Below are positions 42,484-54,248 of a stretch of DNA of 64,000 nucleotides, one piece after another. Position 1 is the first letter of the stretch. Each line of letters begins with the position of its first letter. The DNA is from Acidimangrovimonas sediminis (GTDB lineage: Bacteria > Pseudomonadota > Alphaproteobacteria > Rhodobacterales > Rhodobacteraceae), in contig NZ_PHSN01000024.1 of the NCBI RefSeq assembly GCF_002871005.1, forward strand, positions 1 through 64,000. The letters are read 5' to 3'. Under the pieces are notes generated by a model, which had not been told where the DNA came from, ran no database searches, and saw nothing but the letters and a program-made list of their open reading frames with translations. The translations under genes and the position numbers were made by a program.

Positions 42484-44520
42484 CTACGCCGCGTCGGGGC
42501 CGCTGGAGGGCCGCTCCGGGCCCTGCCCCGCCTCGGGCAGCCAGAGGGTGAAGCGCGCGCCCTCTCCCGGGCGGCTCTCCACCCTGATCCAGCCGCCGGC
42601 CTCGTCCACCAGCATCCGGCTGATCGACAGGCCAAGCCCCGTACCCTCGGCCCGCTTGGTCGAGAAGAACGGATCGAACACCCGCCCGATCACCGCCGGG
42701 GCGATCCCCGCCCCGGTATCCGACACCACGATCTCGGCACCCGGACGGCCGCCGCTGTCGGCGTCCCTGGTGGCGATGTGCAGCGTGCCGCCACTGGGCA
42801 TGGCATGCAGCGCATTGACGATCAGGTTGATCAGGATCTGCTGCAGCCCGGTGCGCTCGATCCGCACTGCCCGCGTCGCGCGGTCGTCGCGCACCACCTC
42901 GACCGCGGCGTGGCGCAGCCGGTGCCGGGTAAGCGCGAGGCAATCGCTCACCACCTCCTCCGCCGCCACCCGGTCGGCGCTGGCCGAGAATTCCGCCGGC
43001 CGGGCAAATTGCAGAAGCTTGGTCACGATCGCGGTGATGCGGTGGACCTGCGCGTCGATCAGGTCGAACTCCGTCTTCGCCGGGTCGGCCGCCGGCCCCA
43101 GCGTCTGGCGCGCCACGTCCAGGTTGCCCTGGATCACCGCGACGGGGTTGTTGATCTCATGCGCGATCGAGGCGGTGATCTCTCCCACCGCGGCCAGCTT
43201 TTCCGACATCACCAGCTGCTGCGTCGCCTGCTCCAGCCGCCGGTTCGCCTCGGTCAGGTCGCGGGTCCGTTCCTCGACCTTGGCGTTGAGCTCGGCCGCC
43301 CAGCCGCGCAGCCTCTGGTCGCGCTCCTGCACCTGGTCGAGAAGGTGGTCGAGGTGGCGTGCCACCCGGCCGATCTCGTCCTCGCCCGGCACGCCGCCGA
43401 TCCGCGCCGACAGGTCCCCCGCCTCGACCTGCCCGATGGTCGCCGTCATGTCCTCCAGCGGGCCGAAGATCCGCCCCGCCCACCGCAGGAACACCGGGAC
43501 CGAGATCGCGGCGATGCACAGGAAGGCCAGCAGCGCGATCACGATCGACTGGGTCTTGGCCTGGCTGAACGGCGCGGCGAGGAAGCCCACGTAAAGCATG
43601 CCGACCCGCCGGCCGAGGCTGTCGGTGATCGGCTCGTAGGCCGAGATGTACCAGTCGTTGACCACGAACGCGCGGTCGAGCCAGACCCGCCCCTCGCCCA
43701 GCACCCGCTCGCGCACCGCGGCCGAGACCCGGGTGCCCAGTGCCCGCACGTTTTCGAACAGGCGCACGTTGGTCGAGACGCGGACGTCATCAAGGAACAG
43801 CGTGGCCGTCCCGACCGACCCCGCCGGCAGCGACCGGTCGCGGTAGACGAGGCCGTTGATCGTGTCGATGAAGCGCAGGTTGCGGTTCAGGAGGATCCCG
43901 CCCACCAGCGCGGCGTGCCGGCCATCGGGCAGCGTCACGGGCGCGGCGGAATGGATCACCATGCCCTCGTCCTCGGCCTTGCGGTCGGTGGGGACGGCGG
44001 CGCGCGTCGGCACCAGCGGAATCCGCGCGCGTTCGGCCAGCGCCGGCGAAAGCGCCGCCAGCGTCTTCGGCCCGAAGACATCGACAGCCGACATCCGCGT
44101 GCCCTGCAATGCGGTGTCGACCACCTTCCAGTCGCCCGGCACCCGCGGCGCTGCGGGCGTGGACGAGGCGATCACCCCGCCCCCCGGCAGCGCGACATAG
44201 AGGAAATCGAGACCGAGGCGCTTGCGCTCGGCCTCGAGAAACGCCGCCGGGTCCACCCCTTCGACATTGTGTGCAAAGGCCACCGAATTGCCCAGCGCCG
44301 CGATCCGCTCGCCTGAATTGGCCAGCAGCTGCGACATGTACTGATGCGCGATCGTCAGGTCGCCGTTCACCTTCACGATCAGCAGGTTGTCGACCTTGGT
44401 GGCCCAGCGCAGCGTGGTGAAGCCAAGCAGCGCCGGCAGCAGCACCAGCATGGGCAGCAGCGCGATGACCAGCAGGCGCAGCCGCACCGACCCCTTCGCC
44501 GGGCGGAACAGCCGGCGCAT
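42484..44520 (-). CDS. Membrane sensor histidine kinase (dCache - HAMP - coiled coil - HisKA - HATPase)
   Basis: A 678-aa inner-membrane kinase. A membrane segment (LVIALLPMLVLLPALLGFTTL) is followed by a ~270-residue periplasmic part of double-Cache type (DFLYVALPGGGVIASS; GVIDTINGLVYRD-like strands). A second segment (IVIALLAFLCIAAISVPVF), HAMP and a coiled coil follow. The phospho-acceptor is His454 in GEITASIAHEINNPVAVI. HATPase boxes are INLIVNALHAM, VSDTGAGIAP and GTGLGLSIS. The layout is like DctB/CitA-type carboxylate sensors. It starts 1 bp after the NtrC-like regulator stop, so they form one operon, with the OFA transporter next. Periplasmic sensing of a small organic acid is the natural inference. 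Confidence 0.9.
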   Translation of the reverse strand: MRRLFRPAKGSVRLRLLVIALLPMLVLLPALLGFTTLRWATKVDNLLIVKVNGDLTIAHQYMSQLLANSGERIAALGNSVAFAHNVEGVDPAAFLEAERKRLGLDFLYVALPGGGVIASSTPAAPRVPGDWKVVDTALQGTRMSAVDVFGPKTLAALSPALAERARIPLVPTRAAVPTDRKAEDEGMVIHSAAPVTLPDGRHAALVGGILLNRNLRFIDTINGLVYRDRSLPAGSVGTATLFLDDVRVSTNVRLFENVRALGTRVSAAVRERVLGEGRVWLDRAFVVNDWYISAYEPITDSLGRRVGMLYVGFLAAPFSQAKTQSIVIALLAFLCIAAISVPVFLRWAGRIFGPLEDMTATIGQVEAGDLSARIGGVPGEDEIGRVARHLDHLLDQVQERDQRLRGWAAELNAKVEERTRDLTEANRRLEQATQQLVMSEKLAAVGEITASIAHEINNPVAVIQGNLDVARQTLGPAADPAKTEFDLIDAQVHRITAIVTKLLQFARPAEFSASADRVAAEEVVSDCLALTRHRLRHAAVEVVRDDRATRAVRIERTGLQQILINLIVNALHAMPSGGTLHIATRDADSGGRPGAEIVVSDTGAGIAPAVIGRVFDPFFSTKRAEGTGLGLSISRMLVDEAGGWIRVESRPGEGARFTLWLPEAGQGPERPSSGPDAA

Positions 44521-44521
44521 G

Positions 44522-46060
44522 TCAGAGGCCCCAGGCCGCGCATTTGCGGTCGATCGTCTTGCGCGAGATGCCCAGCCTGCGTGCCGCCTCCGTCCGGTTG
44601 CCGCCGGCCGCGTCGAGCGCGGTCAGGATGTGGCGCCGCTCCACGCTGTCCAGGGGTTCGATCCCTGCGGCGGCCCCCGCGGCCTGGGCAGGGCTCAGCA
44701 TCTCCAGCGGGAAGCGGTCGAAGATCAGCGCCCGTTCGACGAAGTTTGAAAGCTCCCGGATGTTGCCCGGCCAGCCATGGCGCAGCATCGCACCGCGCGC
44801 CGCGGGGGTCAGGTCGCGCGCAGGCAGCCGCAGCTGCGCCGACAGCTCTCCCATGAACAGTTCGGCCAGGTCGAGCACGTCGTTGCCGCGCTGGCGCAAC
44901 GGCGGCATCTCGACCTCGATCACGTTGATACGGAAATACAGGTCCTCGCGGAAGCGCCCGGCGCGCACCTCGCCCGGCAGGTCGCGGGTGGTGGAAAACA
45001 GCGGGCGCAGGTCGTAGGCGCTGCCGCCCCGATTTTCGAGCACCCGCAGGAGTGCCGATTGCGCCGCCGCCGGCATCTCGCCGATCTCGTCGAAGAACAC
45101 GGTGCCGCCCCGGGCCGAGGCCAGAAGACCGCCCTCCCCGCCCCCGGCGGCCTCCCCCTCCTCGCCCGCGGGTGCCCCCGGGCGGCCGAAAAGTTCCGCC
45201 TCCAGCGTTTCGGCGGGCATGGCGGCGCAGTTGATCGCCACGAACGGGCGCGCCGCGCGGGCGGACAACCGGTGCAGGTGGCGGGCGGCCACCTCCTTGC
45301 CGGTGCCGGACTCGCCCCGGATCAGCACCGGCGAGGGCAGGTCGGCCACCCGGGCCAGCACCTCGCGCACCGCCCCGATCTGCGGCGAGGCGCCGATCAG
45401 CCGGTCGCGCCGCGGGCGCCACACGCCGGTCGCGCGCAGCTCATGACGCAGCAGCGCGTTTTCGTGGCGCAGATGCGCCACCTCGAGGCAGCGGCGCACG
45501 GCGTTCAGCACCTGGTTGGCGCGCACCGGCTTCAGCACGAAATCCGCCGCACCGGCCCGCATGGCGCCGATCGCCGTCTCTAGATCGGCATAGGCGGTGA
45601 TCAGGATCGTCTCGGCAAGGCTGCCCTGCCGCCTGCGCGCCGCCAGCCAGTCGATGCCCGTCTGCCCCGGCATCATGTTGTCGAGGACGACCACATCGAA
45701 GTGCCGGCGGGCCAGTTCGGCCTCCGCCGCGGCGGTGCTTTCGGCCTCGGCCACATGCTCGCAATGCGGCGCCAGCGTCTTGACGAGGAAGTTGCGCATC
45801 CCCGGCTCGTCATCGACCACCAGGACGGCCGCCCCGGCAAGTCGGCCGGTTCCATCCCCTGCCCCGCGTCCCGTGCCCTCGCCCGTTGGCAGGGCGGCGG
45901 CCCCTGCCCCGGGGGCGCCCGTGCGCCCCCCAGCACCGGTTTCTCCTCCGGACTCTGCCCCGGTCTCCGTCCCGGCCGCGATCTCGGGCACCGTTTCAGG
46001 CACCGTTTCAGGCCCTGTCTCGCCCAGCCGGCTGTCGTCATGCTCGGGATCGGGACCCAT
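44522..46060 (-). CDS. NtrC-family response regulator lacking the GAFTGA sigma-54 motif
   Basis: A 512-aa protein. After a ~75-residue Gly/Glu-rich tail comes a receiver (Asp127 in VVVLDNMMPG, Lys in FVLKPVR). The AAA+ domain has Walker A GESGTGKE at 249-256 and Walker B VFFDEIGEM at 321-329. A Fis-type HTH ends the protein (NRTEAARRLGISRKTIDRK). In sigma-54 activators ELFG is followed by a stretch containing GAFTGA. Here residues 290-312 read ELFGRPGAPAGE then a Glu/Gly run, with no GAFTGA, so it probably cannot act on sigma-54. R. capsulatus NtrC, which works with sigma-70, also lacks this motif. ATG at 46060 follows GAGGGAGGAAGCA. Confidence 0.88.
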   Translation of the reverse strand: MGPDPEHDDSRLGETGPETVPETVPEIAAGTETGAESGGETGAGGRTGAPGAGAAALPTGEGTGRGAGDGTGRLAGAAVLVVDDEPGMRNFLVKTLAPHCEHVAEAESTAAAEAELARRHFDVVVLDNMMPGQTGIDWLAARRRQGSLAETILITAYADLETAIGAMRAGAADFVLKPVRANQVLNAVRRCLEVAHLRHENALLRHELRATGVWRPRRDRLIGASPQIGAVREVLARVADLPSPVLIRGESGTGKEVAARHLHRLSARAARPFVAINCAAMPAETLEAELFGRPGAPAGEEGEAAGGGEGGLLASARGGTVFFDEIGEMPAAAQSALLRVLENRGGSAYDLRPLFSTTRDLPGEVRAGRFREDLYFRINVIEVEMPPLRQRGNDVLDLAELFMGELSAQLRLPARDLTPAARGAMLRHGWPGNIRELSNFVERALIFDRFPLEMLSPAQAAGAAAGIEPLDSVERRHILTALDAAGGNRTEAARRLGISRKTIDRKCAAWGL

Positions 46061-46445
46061 TGCTTCCTCCCTCGGCCACCGTGCCCGGGCGCCGGGCGGG
46101 CGCATGCCGGGTGCGGAGGAGCCGCTGGCCGTACCTCCCCGCACGACCTCATCGCTTCGTGATAGAGGACGACCGGAGGCGCGGCAACCGGTCGCACCAC
46201 CTGCGTCGAGGGCAGAGCACCGCCCGGATCACGGCCGCAGCCATGCCCCCCGGCAACCGCCCTGCAACCGTCCTCCACCTCCCGACGCTGCCGCTTTCCT
46301 GCGCAACCGCCTTCATGCACGCCCCGAAACCCGGGATTCTGCCCCGTCTCCGGGAACCGGGGGGCAGGCCGCGCCCTTATCCGGTGGCGCAAGACCCGCG
46401 CCGCTGCGCCCTGCCCCTCTCTCCCCCCTCAGCCGGAGACATCCC
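46061..46445. other. Divergent intergenic region, nothing specific recognised
   Basis: 385 bp between the NtrC-like operon (leftward) and the glgX operon (rightward). It must hold both promoters. The GGACA-N3-TGTCC palindrome found before the OFA transporter is not present here, so the two-component operon does not seem to be autoregulated through it. An open frame in phase with glgX crosses this area but lacks a ribosome binding site. Confidence 0.4.
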
Positions 46446-48595
<2,150 letters not shown>

Positions 48596-48599
<4 letters not shown>

Positions 48600-50431
48600 G
48601 CCGCATCACGCCCAGCCCGGTCCGCCCAGCCTTCCCCTGGGGCGCCGCCCCCCAAAGCGACGGCACCTGGCATTTCGCGATCTGGGCCCCCGCCGCAGGC
48701 CACGCGGCGCTGGTCCTCGACGGCACCCCCCACGCGATGACACCCACCGGCGACGGCGGCTGGCGGCTCTCCTGCCCGGCGCAGGCGGGCCTGCCCTATC
48801 TCTTCCGCCTCGACGGCATCGACTATCCCGATCCCGCTGCGCGCCGGCAGGCGGGCGACGTCCACGGCCCGTCGCTGACCCATGACCCCACCACCTTCGA
48901 CCCCGCCACCTTCGACCCCGCCAACTTCGACTGGGGCGCACCCTGGCCCGGCCGGCCCTTCGACGAGGCGGTGATCCTCGAGATCCACATCGGCACCTTC
49001 ACCCCGGAAGGCAGTTTCGCGGCCGCCGCCCGCCGCCTGCCGGAGCTGGCCGACACCGGGATCACGGCGATCGAGGTCATGCCGGTCTCGCAGTTCCACG
49101 GGGCGCATGGCTGGGGCTACGACGGCGTCCTCCTGCGCGCACCGCACCCCGCCTACGGCACCCCCGACGAGATGCGCGCCTTCATCCGGGCCGCGCAGTC
49201 GCTGGGGATCATGGTGATCCTCGACCTCGTGCTGAACCACTTCGGCCCGTTCGGCAACTACTTGCCCGCCTATGCCCCGCAGGTCTTCGGCGGCGATCAC
49301 ACCCCCTGGGGTCAGGGCATCGACATGACCCGCCCGCAGGTCCGCGCCCTGCTGCGCGATACCGCGCTGGGGTGGATCGACGACTACCGCCTCGACGGGC
49401 TGCGCCTTGATGCCGTGCATGCGATCCGCGATCCCTCCGATCCGCATTTCCTGAGGGAGCTGCTCGGGGCGATCCGCGGCAGGGACCGTGGCCGCCCCAT
49501 ACACCTGATCCTAGAGGACGAGCGCAACCTTCCCACCCTGCGCGAGGCGGGCTACGACGCCCAGTGGAACGACGATTGGCACAATGCCCTGCATGTCGCG
49601 CTGACCGGGGAAACCCAGGGCTATTACGCCAGCTTCGCCGCCGATCCCTTTGCCGATCTCGCCCACGCCATGGCCCACGGCCAGGTAGAGGAGGGCCGGG
49701 ACGAGGAAAGCCGGGACGAGACGGGCAAGCCCAGCCCCGGCCTGCCCGCCCCCCGCGGTGCTCCCGCCGGGCACCTGCCATGGAGCGCCTTCGTCAACGC
49801 CAACCTCACCCATGACCAGGCCGGCAACCGCCCCGCCGGCGAGCGCCTCCTCGCCCTGATCGGCGACGAGGCCGGCACGGTGATCCACGCCCTCCTTCTG
49901 CTCATGCCGTTCACGCCCATGCTGTTCATGGGCGAGGAGACGGGTGCCACCGCCCCCTTCCCGTTCTTCGCCGACCCGCCGCCCGGCGACGTGGCGGCCC
50001 TGCGCGAGGGGCGGCGGCGCGAACTTGGCAGCATCGGCTACGACACCGCGCGGATGATCGACCCCGCCGACCCGGGCACGCCGGCGCTCTGCCATCCCTA
50101 TGGCACCGACCCGGAGCGCGAGGCGCGCTGGCGTGCCCTCACCCGCGACCTGCTTGCGCTGCGCCGCGACCGCCTGCTGCCTTTGTTCCGCAGCGGCAAG
50201 ACCGGGTTGGGAGAGGTCTCACGCCCGGGCCCGAGGGCGCTTCTCGCCCGCTGGCCCTTCGCCGCGGGCAGGCTGGAGATCGCGGTCAGCCTCGGTGCCC
50301 CCGCCCCGACGATTGCCGCCCCCAACATTCCCGCGCCCGACCTTTCCACCCCCGACCTTACCGCGCCGCTCTTCACGCTGGGCGACCCGCGCACCGACCC
50401 TTTCGCCATCGAGATGAGGATCCTGCCCTGA
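48596..50431 (+). CDS. treZ: Malto-oligosyltrehalose trehalohydrolase TreZ
   Basis: A 611-aa GH13 enzyme that releases trehalose from maltooligosyl-trehalose. The N-terminal E-set domain has WHFAIWAPAAGHAALVLDG. Barrel motifs: EIHIGTFTPEGSF, VMPVSQFHGAHGWGYDGVL, VILDLVLNHFGPFGNYL, nucleophile Asp in LDGLRLDAVHAI, acid Glu in ILEDERN, and THDQAGNR (family usually NHDQ.GNR; here THDQ with extra residues before it). A tandem TFDPATFDPANFD stands near residue 98. A charged Gly/Pro-rich insert lies at about 360-390. Overlaps glgX (ATGA) and, by 1 bp, treY. Confidence 0.93.
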
Positions 50432-52725
50432 TGTCCGCAACGACCCGCTCCGGCGACCTGCGCCCGCTGAGCGCCACCTACCGGCTGCAGCTTCGCTCGG
50501 GCGTCGATTTCGCGACGGCGGCGTCCTTCCTGCCGCATATCGCCGGGCTGGGCATCAGCCACCTCTACCTCTCGCCGATCTTCACCGCCGCGCAGGGGTC
50601 GACCCTCGGCTACGACATCACCGACCCGACCACGATCGACCCCGCGCTCGGCGGCGAGACCGGGTTCCGGGCGCTGGCACTGGCCGCCCAGACGCTGGGC
50701 CTTGGCGTCATCCTCGACCTCGTGCCGAACCACACCGCGCTGTCGCTCGACAATCCGTGGGTCCGCGACGTCCTGCGCCACGGCCGCGCCAGCGCCTTCG
50801 CCGGGCATTTTGACATCGACTGGTCGCGCCGCCTGATCCTGCCGTTCCTGCCCGAACCGCTCGACGACATGCTGGCGGCGGGCGCCCTGCGCCTGACCGA
50901 CGCGCAGGGCGGCGCGGTGGAATGGGAGGGCGGATGGCTGCCGCTGGCGCCGGGAAGCCACGCCCCGGGCGATCCCCTGCCCGAGGTACTGGCGCGCCAG
51001 AGCTGGCAGCTGCGCGAATGGTCGCGCGAGCGCGGCGCGCTGACCCACCGGCGGTTCTTCAACGTCACCGGCCTGATCGGCATGCGGGTCGAGGACCCGG
51101 AGGTGTTCGAGGCGATGACCGCCCTCCCCGCCCGGCTTGTGGCCGAGGGCCTCGCCCAGGGCCTGCGCATAGATCATGTCGACGGGCTGGCCGATCCGGC
51201 CGCCTATCTCGATCGGCTGCGCGCCACGGTCGGCCCAGAGGTGCCGATCTGGGTCGAGAAGATCCTGACCGGGGACGAGGCCCTGCCCCCCGCCTGGCCC
51301 GTCGCGGGCACCACCGGCTACGAGGCCGGGCGCCAGATCTGCCGGCTGCTGACCCCGCCCGCGGGCCTCGCCGCGCTCGACCGTCTGTGGCAAGCGCGCA
51401 CCGGCGGCCGCGCCCCCTACGCCACGCTCTGCCGCGAGGCGCGCGCCCAGGTGATCCCCGAAGACCTCGCCGCCGAACTGCGTCAGCTGATCGGCCTGGC
51501 GCAGGCCGCGCTCGCCGTCGACCGGCTCGACCCTCCGGATGCCGAGACCCTGCGCGAAGCGATGCTGGCCCTGCTGATCGCCTTCCCGCGCTATCGCAGC
51601 TACCTCACCGTGCCGCCGGCCGCCGCGCCGGACCGCGCGCTGATCGAGACCGCGGTGGCCGAGGCCGCGAAAACCCTGCCCAACACCGAAGCGCTCGACC
51701 TCATGGCCGCGCTGCTGCTCGAGGCGGAGGGCGTGCCGGCCGCCGATTTCCGCACCCGGTTCCAGCAGGTGACCGGCGCGGTGGTGGCCAAGGCGCAGGA
51801 AGACACCGCCTTCTTCCGCCATAGCCGCTACCTCGCCGCGAACGAGGTGGGGGCGGAACCCGACGCGGCGACACTGGACACGGCGGGGCTGAACGCCTGG
51901 CTGGACAGCCCCCAGGGCGCCCGCGCCCGGGCGCTTACCCTCACCTCGAGCCACGACACCAAGCGGTCCGAGGATACACGGATGCGGATCACCGCGATCT
52001 CTCACCGGCCCGACCTCTTCGCCACCCTCCACGCCGCCGCCACGGCCGCGGCTCCGGGGGCCGACCCGTCCCTGACCTGGTACGCGGCACAAAGCCTGCT
52101 GGGGATCTGGAACGACCCCGTCCCCTCCGGCCCCGACATCGCCACCCGCCTGGCCGATCACCTGCGCAAGGCCCTGCGCGAGGGCGGCGAGGTCAGCCGC
52201 TGGTCCTATCCCGACACCGCGGCCGAGGACCGCGCGATCGCCGCCGCGCTGCGGATCCATGCGGTGTGGGAGGCCGCCTGCCCGCCCGCGCTGTCGTCGC
52301 TGATCGCGCTGGGGCGGCGGCTGTCGCTCTTGCAGCTCGCCCTGAAGGCTGTGCTGCCGGGGATCCCCGATTTCTACCAGCGCGCGGAACGCGGCCTGTT
52401 CGAGCTCACCGATCCCGACAACCGCCGCCCCTTCGCGCTTCCGGGCGACGACCTCCCCCCCTTCGACCGGCTGAAGACCGCCACGACGACACGCCTGCTG
52501 GACCTGCGCGCCGCCGCGCCGGATTTCTTTCGCGAGGCCCCTACACGCGCCGACGAGACCGGCGGCCGCTTCACCCTCGCCCGCACCGATGGCAACCGCC
52601 ACCTCTCCCTGCACCTGCGGCGGGACGCGAGCCCCCTCGCCCCGGGCACACTGTTCGAGATCGCGCTCTCCGGCGACTGGCCCAAGCCAGACAGACTGAC
52701 CTTCCCACCCGCCAGCGACAGGTGA
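50431..52725 (+). CDS. treY: Malto-oligosyltrehalose synthase TreY
   Basis: A 764-aa GH13 enzyme that turns the reducing end of a maltodextrin into a trehalose unit, the substrate of TreZ. It begins with the TreY start LSATYRLQLRSGVDFATAASFLPHIAGLGISHLYLSPIF. Catalytic region: GLRIDHVDGL (nucleophile), IWVEKIL (acid), and SSHDTKRSEDTRMRI (late His/Asp). End motif GIPDFYQ. Together glgX-treZ-treY convert glycogen or maltodextrin to trehalose, a compatible solute. The ATG at 50431 shares one base with the treZ stop. Last gene of the operon; followed by the 34-bp tandem repeat. Confidence 0.95.
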   Translation: MSATTRSGDLRPLSATYRLQLRSGVDFATAASFLPHIAGLGISHLYLSPIFTAAQGSTLGYDITDPTTIDPALGGETGFRALALAAQTLGLGVILDLVPNHTALSLDNPWVRDVLRHGRASAFAGHFDIDWSRRLILPFLPEPLDDMLAAGALRLTDAQGGAVEWEGGWLPLAPGSHAPGDPLPEVLARQSWQLREWSRERGALTHRRFFNVTGLIGMRVEDPEVFEAMTALPARLVAEGLAQGLRIDHVDGLADPAAYLDRLRATVGPEVPIWVEKILTGDEALPPAWPVAGTTGYEAGRQICRLLTPPAGLAALDRLWQARTGGRAPYATLCREARAQVIPEDLAAELRQLIGLAQAALAVDRLDPPDAETLREAMLALLIAFPRYRSYLTVPPAAAPDRALIETAVAEAAKTLPNTEALDLMAALLLEAEGVPAADFRTRFQQVTGAVVAKAQEDTAFFRHSRYLAANEVGAEPDAATLDTAGLNAWLDSPQGARARALTLTSSHDTKRSEDTRMRITAISHRPDLFATLHAAATAAAPGADPSLTWYAAQSLLGIWNDPVPSGPDIATRLADHLRKALREGGEVSRWSYPDTAAEDRAIAAALRIHAVWEAACPPALSSLIALGRRLSLLQLALKAVLPGIPDFYQRAERGLFELTDPDNRRPFALPGDDLPPFDRLKTATTTRLLDLRAAAPDFFREAPTRADETGGRFTLARTDGNRHLSLHLRRDASPLAPGTLFEIALSGDWPKPDRLTFPPASDR

Positions 52726-52756
52726 CCCGCCTCTCCCGCGCGGTGTTCGCAACCCC

Positions 52757-52900
52757 GCACCCACTGCATCCGCAGGGGTTTCACACCCCCGCACCCACTG
52801 CATCCGCAGGGGTTTCACACCCCCGCACCCACTGCATCCGCGGGGGTTTCACACCCCCGCACCCACTGCATCCGCGGGGGTTTCACACCCCCGCACCCCC
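52757..52900. repeat. 34-bp tandem repeat, four copies plus a partial fifth
   Basis: Units beginning GCACCCACTGCATCCGC start at 52757, 52791, 52825 and 52859 (period 34 bp), with a fifth partial start at 52893. Copies 1-2 continue with AGGGG and copies 3-4 with GGGGG. It lies 31 bp after treY. The period is not a multiple of three and no gene spans it, so it is non-coding. The array type suggests slippage-prone, strain-variable DNA. Confidence 0.9.
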
Positions 52901-52904
52901 GTGG

Positions 52905-52965
52905 GATATTTTCGCTCAGAAGAAAGCAAGACTTCTCCCGTTCTTCTGAGCCGAAATATCCCGGG
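52905..52965. terminator. Long hairpin between converging treY and phnM
   Basis: Two 22-nt arms face each other, about 52910-52931 and 52945-52966: GGGATATTTT..CTCAGAAGAA and the complement of GGGATATTTC..CTCAGAAGAA. They match at about 20 of 22 positions. Each arm reads GGGATATTT in the direction of the gene ending at it, so this looks like two gene-tail elements meeting head to head and serving as bidirectional terminator. The rest of 52726-53030 is the tandem repeat plus unremarkable GC-rich DNA. Confidence 0.7.
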
Positions 52966-53030
52966 GGGTGACAGGGGGGCAGCGCGCCCCTCGCACGGCA
53001 AAAGGCTTGCGGCACCGCCGCGCCCCTGGT

Positions 53031-54173
53031 TCAGCCCACCTGACGGCCCCGCGACCAGACGCCCCGGATCACCGGCTGCTCTCCGATCCGCGCGACCTGC
53101 ACCATGTCGGCCCTGAGGCCGGGCGCAAGGCGGCCGCGATCGTCCAGACCTGCGGCGCTCGCCGGCGCGGAGGTGACGCGCGCCACCGCGCGCGGCAGAT
53201 CGTCCCAGAGCGTGGCCAGCCGCAGCGCCGCAAGGAGGAGCGCCCCGGGAACGTAATCCGACGACAGGATGTCGAGCAGCCCGGCAGCGGCCAGCTCCTC
53301 CGCCGCGACATTGCCGGAATGGGAGCCGCCGCGGATCAGGTTCGGAGCCCCCATCATCACCGCGATCCCGTGGCCCCGACAGGCAAGCGCGGCCTCCTCC
53401 GTGGTCGGGAACTCGGCCAGCCGCACCCCGTGCCCGGCGCTTGTCGCGACCTGCGCGGCGGTGGTGTCGTCATGGCTTGCCAGCACCGCGCCCAGCCGCC
53501 TCGCCGCCGCGACCGCGGCCGCCTCGTGCGCCGTTCCCAGCCGCGCCCGCGTCGCCTTCTGCGTCTCCACGTGGCGCTCGAACTCCGCCTCGGTCATGCC
53601 GTGCTTGCCCATGACATAGGCCCGCAGTTGCCCCAGGTCGCGAAACTGCCGCTGCCCTGGGGTGTGATCCATCAGCGAGAGGATCCCGACCCTGTCCTCG
53701 GGGCCGAAGCCCGCCAGCTCCTCGATCAGGGTCTCGGAACAGACCTCGGCCCGAAGGTGCAGGAAATGCCCGATGCGGAGCATCCCCTCCGCCTGGGCCG
53801 CGCCCAGCGCATCGGCCAGAGACCGGGCGTAGCGGCCATAGCCGACCCGGCCGTTCGACACGATCGACCCGACCCGGAGCGCGTCGAAGACAGTGGTGAT
53901 CCCCGCGCTGGCCAATTCGCCGTCATGGGCGAGGATCGCCGCCGCCTGGGGCCAGGCGACCCCCGGCCGGGGCAGCAGGTGACGCTCCAGGTTGTCGGTA
54001 TGCAGCTCGACCAGTCCCGGGATCAGCAGATCGCCCCCGCAATCGCGGGCCCCCGGAACGGCAACCGGGCCGTCATCGATCGCAGCGATGCAGCCACCGG
54101 CCACCCTCAGGCTGCCCCGGATCACCGCGGTTCCGGTGACGATCCGCGCATTGGTCAGGACAAGATCGCTCAT
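53031..54173 (-). CDS. phnM: Alpha-D-ribose 1-methylphosphonate 5-triphosphate diphosphatase PhnM
   Basis: A 380-aa amidohydrolase-fold enzyme of the C-P lyase pathway. It starts MSDLVLTNARIVTGTAVIRGS. The metal site includes the modified HxD motif LIPGLVELHTDNLERH, a conserved PhnM feature. Later parts are SLMDHTPGQRQF, LASHDDTT, and LLDILSSDYVPGALLLAA. It removes pyrophosphate from the triphosphate made by PhnI/GHL. The rest of the C-P lyase operon (phnG-L) is not in the window. Divergent from the DUF1045 phosphoesterase gene with 75 bp between them. Start ATG at 54173 after GAGGTCGGGGG; the frame runs on upstream only as a shadow. Confidence 0.93.
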   Translation of the reverse strand: MSDLVLTNARIVTGTAVIRGSLRVAGGCIAAIDDGPVAVPGARDCGGDLLIPGLVELHTDNLERHLLPRPGVAWPQAAAILAHDGELASAGITTVFDALRVGSIVSNGRVGYGRYARSLADALGAAQAEGMLRIGHFLHLRAEVCSETLIEELAGFGPEDRVGILSLMDHTPGQRQFRDLGQLRAYVMGKHGMTEAEFERHVETQKATRARLGTAHEAAAVAAARRLGAVLASHDDTTAAQVATSAGHGVRLAEFPTTEEAALACRGHGIAVMMGAPNLIRGGSHSGNVAAEELAAAGLLDILSSDYVPGALLLAALRLATLWDDLPRAVARVTSAPASAAGLDDRGRLAPGLRADMVQVARIGEQPVIRGVWSRGRQVG

Positions 54174-54248
54174 CCCCCGACCTCTTGCATCCCGCGGCGC
54201 GGACGTCCAGCCTCGCACATGCCCCCCGCCGATCCCGGACCCCACCCG

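Noticed and set aside
45597-46445. Extended N-terminus of the glgX frame
   Set aside because: The upstream part runs antisense to the NtrC-like gene, has no ribosome binding site and the GlgX family start fits ATG 46446.
52757-52900. CRISPR array
   Set aside because: The 34-bp units are contiguous with no unique spacers, so this is a tandem repeat, and no cas gene is near.
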